Positions 23,342-27,193 of a stretch of DNA of 27,193 nucleotides are shown piece by piece. The notes beneath the pieces were generated by a model. The model made no database searches. It was not told the DNA's origin and saw nothing but the letters and a program-made list of their open reading frames with translations. Every line of letters begins with the position of its first letter. The first letter of the stretch is position 1. This DNA comes from CALWOS01 sp963595735 (GTDB taxonomy: Bacteria > Bacillota > Clostridia > Oscillospirales > Oscillospiraceae). The translations under genes were made by a program, and so were the position numbers. The stretch is from positions 1 to 27,193 of the forward strand of contig CAVBJJ010000025.1 in NCBI GenBank assembly GCA_963595735.1. Direction: 5' to 3'.

Positions 23342-23373
23342 AAAAAACCTTGCAGAAAACTGCAAGGTTTTTT
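23342..23373. terminator. Perfect hairpin terminator next to a tRNA-like 3' end
   Basis: AAAAAACCTTGCAG (23342-23355) and CTGCAAGGTTTTTT (23360-23373) are exact inverted repeats with an AAAA loop, so each strand has a stem flanked by A and T runs. On the minus strand it directly follows a tRNA-like CCA end, the usual place for a tRNA terminator. Confidence 0.85.
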
Positions 23374-23383
23374 GGTGCGAGTG
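23373..23383 (-). other. Possible 3' end of a tRNA-Leu gene: attachment-site remnant
   Basis: On the minus strand CACTCGC-A-CCA reads as the 3' acceptor strand, discriminator A and CCA of a tRNA; a matching 5' strand GCGAGTG would suit tRNA-Leu. The bases just before it do not form a T-arm, so no tRNA body is present. Followed by a strong terminator and bordered by conjugative-element DNA, it fits the duplicated end left when an element integrates into a tRNA 3' end. Confidence 0.4.
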
Positions 23384-23677
23384 GTGATACAGAACTTTTT
23401 GAAAAAGCCAGTAATATCAACGGTTTTCAAGGCGGACGAGTAGCAAATAACTTGTATATATCCCCTTTTCGGGCGACTGTTTTTCAGACAGCCGCCCTTT
23501 TTCTATACCCAAATTCAAGTGTTGTGATTAGGGTGGAAAATCTGTGTTTTCTTTCGCCGTGGCTTGCGCTCTGAACAGGGTGCGGGTGTTTTCCCATGCG
23601 GGAGACGGCGGAGGCGTACAGGCAGACAAACCGCCCAAAATCAACACTTTTCATTTTCAGAGGAAGGAGGTGCGAAG
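23384..23677. other. Non-coding stretch at the element end
   Basis: 294 nt without a convincing gene. It contains the terminator at 23471-23502 and the ribosome site of the first element gene (AAGGAGG at about 23664-23670). A small open frame (23350-23574) crosses the terminator hairpins and has no ribosome site. No clear promoter or terminal inverted repeat was recognised. Confidence 0.5.
23471..23502 (+). terminator. Rho-independent terminator inside the element end
   Basis: GGGCG-a-CTGT pairs with ACAG-c-CGCCC (23471-23497) with one internal mismatch and a 7-nt loop, followed by TTTTT at 23498-23502. It has no visible gene before it in the window. It may shield the element from outside transcription. 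Confidence 0.65.
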
Positions 23678-24556
23678 ATGGCTGTATTCCGTATCGAAAA
23701 GACCAGGGATTACACGGTCATGTCCAACTACCATCTGCGGGATATGTCGCTGTCGCTGAAAGCGAAGGGCCTTTTATCTCTCATGTTGTCCCTGCCGGAG
23801 AATTGGGACTACACCATGAAGGGCCTTGCCCGTATCTGCAAGGACGGCATTGACAGCATCAGCGGCGGCATCCGGGAACTGGAGGCGCACGGCTATCTGA
23901 TCCGTGCGCGTGTCCGCAACGAGAACGGACAGCTCGGCTCTATCGAGTACACCATTCTGGAACAGCCTAAAGCGCCGTCACCTACACAGGAAAAACCTAT
24001 ACGGGAAAATCCCGTACAGGCAAATCCAATATTGGATGCTCCAATTCAGGAGAACCCCGCCCAATTAAATAAAGAAGAATCAAGTAACTATCCATCAAAG
24101 ACAGATTTATCAAATACGGAGATATCAAGTCCTATCCCATCCAGTCCCCCAGCCCCCAGGGAGCGGATCGGACAGGACGGGATGCGAAAGCGGGAAAGCT
24201 ATCGGGCATTGATCTTGGAGAACATCGAATATGACGTCCTCTCGCAGAATGTGCAGCTCGACAAAGACCGGCTGGACGAGCTGGTGGAGCTCATGGTGGA
24301 TACCGTCTGCTCCAACCGGGAGATGATCCGTGTGGCCGGGGATGATTACCCGGCTGAGGTCGTCCGGTCACGGTTCCTGAAGCTGAACGCTTCGCACGTC
24401 GAGTATGTCCTTGACCGGATGCGGGAGAACACTACCTATGTCCGCAACATCAAGAAATATCTGTTGGCGGCGCTGTATAACGCCCCGGTCACGATGGACA
24501 GCTATTACACATCCCTTGTCAGCCATGACCTGTATGGCAGCGGAGATCGGAGGTGA
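23678..24556 (+). CDS. DUF6017 replication-initiator-like protein of the element
   Basis: 292 residues from the ATG at 23678, 7 nt after AAGGAGG; the 38 extra codons upstream lack a site. The N-terminal 100 residues (YTVMSNYHLRDMSLSLKAKGLLSLMLSLPENWDYTMKGLARICKDGIDSISGGIRELEAHGYL) form the winged helix-turn-helix seen in RepA-N/replisome-organiser proteins. A Pro/Ser/Asn-rich linker (about 105-170) follows. The C-terminal 120 residues (YRALILENIEYDVL, ELVELMVDTVC, VRSRFLKLNASHVEYVLDRMRENTTYVRNIKKYLLAALYNAP) are the DUF6017 domain. It is probably involved in replication or partition of the excised element. It ends sharing bases with the PcfB start (GTGA). Confidence 0.88.
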   Translation: MAVFRIEKTRDYTVMSNYHLRDMSLSLKAKGLLSLMLSLPENWDYTMKGLARICKDGIDSISGGIRELEAHGYLIRARVRNENGQLGSIEYTILEQPKAPSPTQEKPIRENPVQANPILDAPIQENPAQLNKEESSNYPSKTDLSNTEISSPIPSSPPAPRERIGQDGMRKRESYRALILENIEYDVLSQNVQLDKDRLDELVELMVDTVCSNREMIRVAGDDYPAEVVRSRFLKLNASHVEYVLDRMRENTTYVRNIKKYLLAALYNAPVTMDSYYTSLVSHDLYGSGDRR

Positions 24557-25053
24557 ACGCCTTGCAGGAAGAAATCACGCAGAAAACCCTTGCGCTTTGT
24601 GTGGAGGCCAGCAAAATGACTGCCCAGCTCTTGCAGCAGGCCATGAAGAAGGTCCTGGCGGATATGGAGAAGCACAAGAAAAATCCGCAGCTCCGGCACG
24701 GCAAGCAGACGCTCCGGCAGCTTATGAAGCACAACACCGGCGTTTCCAACATCGAGATCACGGATCAGAACATCCGGGCCTTTTCTTCCACGGCGAAGAA
24801 ATACGGCCTGGATTTCGCTTTGAAGAAGGACACCTCCGGCGAGCATACCCGTTACCTGGTATTCTTCAAGGGTCGGGATGCCGATGTCATTACGGCGGCC
24901 TTCCGGGAGTTTTCCGCTAAAAACCTGAGCCGTGAGAAAGCCCCTTCCATTCGCCGCAATCTGGAGAAAGCGCAGGAGCAGTCCAAAACGCAGCACAGGG
25001 AGCAGGAACGCGGCGAGAAGGTCAAGACCAGAGAACGGAGCGTGGAGCGATGA
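24553..25053 (+). CDS. PcfB family (DUF3801) conjugation protein
   Basis: 166 residues from the GTG at 24553, which overlaps the previous stop; GGAG lies 7 nt upstream. A TTG at 24562 with GGAGGTG 6 nt upstream would give MQEEITQKTLALC and is an equally good start. The protein is soluble, helical and rich in Lys/Glu. LQEEITQKTLALCVEASKMTAQLLQQAM and SNIEITDQNIRAFSSTAKKYGLDFALKKD, with YLVFFKGRDADVITAAFREFSA, are PcfB marks. In pCF10-type systems PcfB works with the coupling protein PcfC and the relaxase to bring DNA to the channel. It overlaps the VirD4 gene by 4 nt (ATGA), as expected for partners. Confidence 0.9.
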   Translation: MNALQEEITQKTLALCVEASKMTAQLLQQAMKKVLADMEKHKKNPQLRHGKQTLRQLMKHNTGVSNIEITDQNIRAFSSTAKKYGLDFALKKDTSGEHTRYLVFFKGRDADVITAAFREFSAKNLSREKAPSIRRNLEKAQEQSKTQHREQERGEKVKTRERSVER

Positions 25054-26876
25054 AGGATAAGCTCAGAAAATATCTTCTGCCGAACCTGCCGTATCTGTTC
25101 TTCGTGTATCTCTTTGATAAGCTCTGCCAGGCGGTACGGCTGGCACCGGGGCTTGACGCCTCGGAAAAGCTGCTACACATCGGGCAGGGCTTCCAGACCG
25201 CCTTTGCCAGCTCCGCACCCAGCTTTCATGCGCTGGATATCTGCATCGGCATCCTCGGCGCGGTCCTCGTCCGGCTGGCGGTGTATGTCAAAGGCAAGAA
25301 CGCGAAAAAGTACCGCAAGGGTATTGAATACGGCTCCGCCCGCTGGGGCACGGCGGCAGATATCGCGCCCTACATAGACCCCGTTCCCGATTGGAACATC
25401 CCCCTGACCCGAACGGAAAGCCTCACCATGACCAGCCGTCCGAAGGACCCGAAAACGGCGAGAAATAAAAATATCCTCGTCATCGGCGGCTCCGGCAGCG
25501 GCAAGACGAGATTTTTTGTCAAACCGTCCATCATGCAGATGCACAGTTCCTATGTCATCACCGATCCCAAAGGGCAGCTTTTGAAGGAAACAGGGAAAAT
25601 GCTCCTGCACGGCGCGCCGAAGCTGGACGAGGACGGAAAGCCGGTGCGGGACGGTCGCGGCAAGGTCATCTATGAGCCATACCGTATCAAGGTTCTGAAC
25701 ACCATCAACTTTTCCAAGAGCATGAAATATAACCCGCTGGCCTATGTGCGCTCCGAAAAGGATATCTTGAAGCTGGTCAATGTCATCATTGCCAATACGA
25801 AGGGCGACGGAGAAAAATCCTCCGAAGATTTTTGGGTCAAAGCCGAGCGGCTTTTATACTGCGCCCTGATCGGCTACATCTGGTATGAGGCGGAGCCGGA
25901 GGAACGGAACTTCATCACGCTCCTGGACCTGCTGAACGCCTGCGAAGCCAGAGAGGACGACGAGACTTATAAAAGTCCCGTGGATATTCTCTTTGACGAT
26001 CTGGCGAAAAAGCAGCCGGAGCACTTCGCCGTCAAGCAATATGTCAAATTCAAAATGGCGGCGGGCAAAACGCTCAAAAGCATTTTGGTGAGCTGCGGTG
26101 CCCGCCTCGCCCCCTTTGATATCAAGGATCTGCGGGACATTATGACGGAGGATGAATTGGAGCTGGACACGATGGGCGACCGGAAAACAGCGCTGTTCCT
26201 CATTATGAGCGATACGGATATCACCTTCAATTTCGTCATTGCCATGCTGCAAAGCCAGCTTTTCAATCTGCTCTGCGACAAGGCGGATGACTTCTACGGC
26301 GGGCGGCTGCCCGTCCATGTCCGTCTGATCCTGGACGAGTTTGCTAACATCGGCCAGATACCGAACTTCGATAAGCTGATCGCCACCATCCGCAGCCGTG
26401 AAATATCGGCTTCTATTATTTTGCAGTCGCAGAGTCAGTTAAAGACCATCTACAAGGACGCGGCAGATACCATCGTCGGAAACTGTGACAGCACCTTGTT
26501 TTTGGGAGGCAAGGAGAAATCCACGCTCAAGGAAATTTCGGAGCTGCTGGGGAAAGAGACCATTGATCTCTATAACCAGTCTGAAAACCGGGGCAGCCAG
26601 GTTTCCCACGGCCTCAGTTATCAGAAATTAGGAAAGGAGTTGATGACCCAGGACGAATTGGCAGTGATGGACGGCGGCAAGTGTATCTTCATGCTGCGGG
26701 GCGTGCGCCCGTTCCTTTCGGACAAGTACGACCTCACCCGGCATCCGAATTACAGATACACGGCCGACGCCGACCCTAAAAATGTCTTTGACATGGAACG
26801 GTACATGAAGAAGCAGCGTGCCGTGGTAAAGCCCACGGACACCTTCGATGTGTACGAGATTGACGCAACAACTTAA
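25050..26876 (+). CDS. VirD4/PcfC-type conjugative coupling ATPase
   Basis: 608 residues from the ATG at 25050, coupled to the PcfB stop. Two membrane helices lie at the N-terminus (about 10-30 and 60-85). A VirD4 P-loop VIGGSGSGKTRFF follows (Lys152), with SYVITDPKGQLLKETGKML next, then Walker B LILDEFANIGQIPN near 426-440 and SASIILQSQSQLKTIY after it, all standard for the T4SS coupling protein family. CDSTLFLGGKEKSTLKEISELLG and LMTQDELAVMDGGKCIFMLRGVRPF complete the ATPase. It links the DNA-relaxase complex to the mating channel at the membrane. Length is normal and no break is seen. A 36-nt gap separates it from Maff2. Confidence 0.96.
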   Translation: MKDKLRKYLLPNLPYLFFVYLFDKLCQAVRLAPGLDASEKLLHIGQGFQTAFASSAPSFHALDICIGILGAVLVRLAVYVKGKNAKKYRKGIEYGSARWGTAADIAPYIDPVPDWNIPLTRTESLTMTSRPKDPKTARNKNILVIGGSGSGKTRFFVKPSIMQMHSSYVITDPKGQLLKETGKMLLHGAPKLDEDGKPVRDGRGKVIYEPYRIKVLNTINFSKSMKYNPLAYVRSEKDILKLVNVIIANTKGDGEKSSEDFWVKAERLLYCALIGYIWYEAEPEERNFITLLDLLNACEAREDDETYKSPVDILFDDLAKKQPEHFAVKQYVKFKMAAGKTLKSILVSCGARLAPFDIKDLRDIMTEDELELDTMGDRKTALFLIMSDTDITFNFVIAMLQSQLFNLLCDKADDFYGGRLPVHVRLILDEFANIGQIPNFDKLIATIRSREISASIILQSQSQLKTIYKDAADTIVGNCDSTLFLGGKEKSTLKEISELLGKETIDLYNQSENRGSQVSHGLSYQKLGKELMTQDELAVMDGGKCIFMLRGVRPFLSDKYDLTRHPNYRYTADADPKNVFDMERYMKKQRAVVKPTDTFDVYEIDATT

Positions 26877-26912
26877 CCAAAAATCAAAAACATTTTTTAG
26901 GAGGATTATTTT

Positions 26913-27050
26913 ATGGAATTTTTCAACAGCGCAGTTGGTGTTTTGCAGACTCTCGTGGTTGCCCTGGGCGCAGGTCTTGGTATCTGGGGCGTTATCAACC
27001 TTCTGGAAGGTTACGGTCAGGACAACCCTGCTTCCAATGCTCATGTGTGA
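26913..27050 (+). CDS. Maff2 family membrane protein, cut short at its C-terminus
   Basis: 45 residues from the ATG at 26913, with TAGGAGG upstream. MEFFNSAVGVLQTLVVALGAGLGIWGVINLLEGYGQDNP is a clear Maff2 start, with one membrane helix. Maff2 proteins in such elements, as I recall, run to about 60 residues and continue past this point with a Gly-rich second helix; here the frame stops after NPASNAHV at 27048-27050. The next DNA is much richer in A+T. Maff2 is probably a T4SS channel pilin-like or inner-membrane component of the element. The break coincides with GTGTG at 27045, so the rest of the gene may lie beyond an insertion. Low-similarity changes at NPASNAH leave the exact break uncertain. 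Confidence 0.8.
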   Translation: MEFFNSAVGVLQTLVVALGAGLGIWGVINLLEGYGQDNPASNAHV

Positions 27051-27193
27051 TAAAGTAACACAACTAAAATAAAGAAAGACAGCCCACTATTCCGTAAAAT
27101 AATGGAGAGTAATAGAGAAAACGTTTTTTCTATGCTAAAATAGGCATATAAAGTAGAATGACAATCAAGATATACAAGAAAACGCTTAAACTC
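27045..27193 (+). mobile_element. Possible 5' end of a group II intron inserted in Maff2
   Basis: 149 nt beginning GTGTG, the GUGYG consensus of group II intron 5' ends, exactly where Maff2 similarity is lost. The stretch is AT-rich, unlike its surroundings, and has no coding frame. It also carries an extended -10 (TGCTAAAAT, 27133-27141) and a short inverted repeat around AGAAAACGTTTTTTCT. Too little is present to fold the ribozyme domains; another insertion or simple sequence divergence is possible. Confidence 0.35.

Larger units (their letters stand above)
23384..27193 (+). mobile_element. End of a Tn1549-like integrative conjugative element (partial)
   Basis: The gene order DUF6017 protein, PcfB, VirD4/PcfC coupling protein, Maff2 is the standard start of the conjugation module in Tn1549-type elements of Firmicutes. 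All genes are on the plus strand, tightly packed, and unrelated to the chromosomal genes to the left. No integrase, relaxase or VirB4 is in the window; they would lie to the right. The left boundary is placed at the tRNA-like remnant and is inferred. Confidence 0.75.

Noticed and set aside
23373..23450. Complete tRNA gene
   Set aside because: Only acceptor strand and CCA are seen; no T-arm, anticodon arm or D-arm can be formed from the bases upstream on the minus strand.
23350..23574. Possible 74-aa gene at the element end
   Set aside because: It contains two terminator hairpins and has no ribosome site.
1..27193. CRISPR array, rRNA or insertion sequence
   Set aside because: No regularly spaced repeats, rRNA motifs or transposase genes were found on either strand.

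Overview
The window reads as the chromosome of an anaerobic, fairly GC-rich Clostridia-type Firmicute, probably a gut Oscillospiraceae/Ruminococcaceae relative. The reasons are strong AGGAGG-type ribosome sites, LxxC lipoproteins, the anaerobic (cobalt-early) B12 pathway, HxlR and Rrf2 regulators, and a Tn1549-like conjugative element. The species is not determinable from the sequence alone.

Layout. (1) 1-1566, minus strand: the N-terminal half of an ABC-F ATPase (its end lies outside the window), preceded by and overlapping a short QueG-like iron-sulfur protein. (2) 1748-2836, plus strand: a nitronate monooxygenase-family flavoprotein with a Cys-rich tail. It converges on the B12 operon at a strong two-way terminator (2864-2904). 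(3) 2922-19830, minus strand: one very long cobalamin operon. A clear promoter (19802-19830) and a cobalamin riboswitch (about 19611-19767) lead, in order of transcription, into a surface-lipoprotein CbiK cobaltochelatase, a two-domain NEAT-like lipoprotein, a BtuF-like binding lipoprotein, a BtuC-like permease, a BtuD-like ATPase with an extra C-terminal domain, CbiB, CbiD, CobD, CbiP, CbiA, CbiC, CbiF, CbiG, CbiH and a CbiJ-CbiE-CbiT triple fusion. From CbiB onward most genes overlap or abut, and several starts (GTG, TTG) are set by Shine-Dalgarno position. (4) 19862-21035, minus: an Rrf2 regulator and a DUF2461 protein. (5) 21169-22825: a small unknown protein with its own terminator, then a divergent HxlR regulator / radical SAM pair sharing a palindromic operator candidate. 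(6) 22922-23311, minus: a PH-domain protein. Just upstream of it lie a perfect hairpin terminator and what looks like the last 11 nt of a tRNA-Leu gene. (7) about 23384 to the end, plus: the end of an integrative conjugative element (DUF6017 protein, PcfB, VirD4/PcfC coupling protein, Maff2). Maff2 breaks off at a GTGTG sequence that may be the 5' end of a group II intron.

How it fits together. The operon joins corrinoid uptake (surface lipoproteins plus BtuFCD) to de novo corrin-ring synthesis, amidation and aminopropanol-arm assembly, all under one B12-sensing switch. The most unusual part is its first five genes: a chelatase that should sit outside the cell on a helical stalk, next to a NEAT-like lipoprotein and an ABC importer whose ATPase has an added domain. 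This looks like a surface tetrapyrrole/corrinoid handling system coupled to import. No cytosolic cobaltochelatase and no CbiL are seen in the window.
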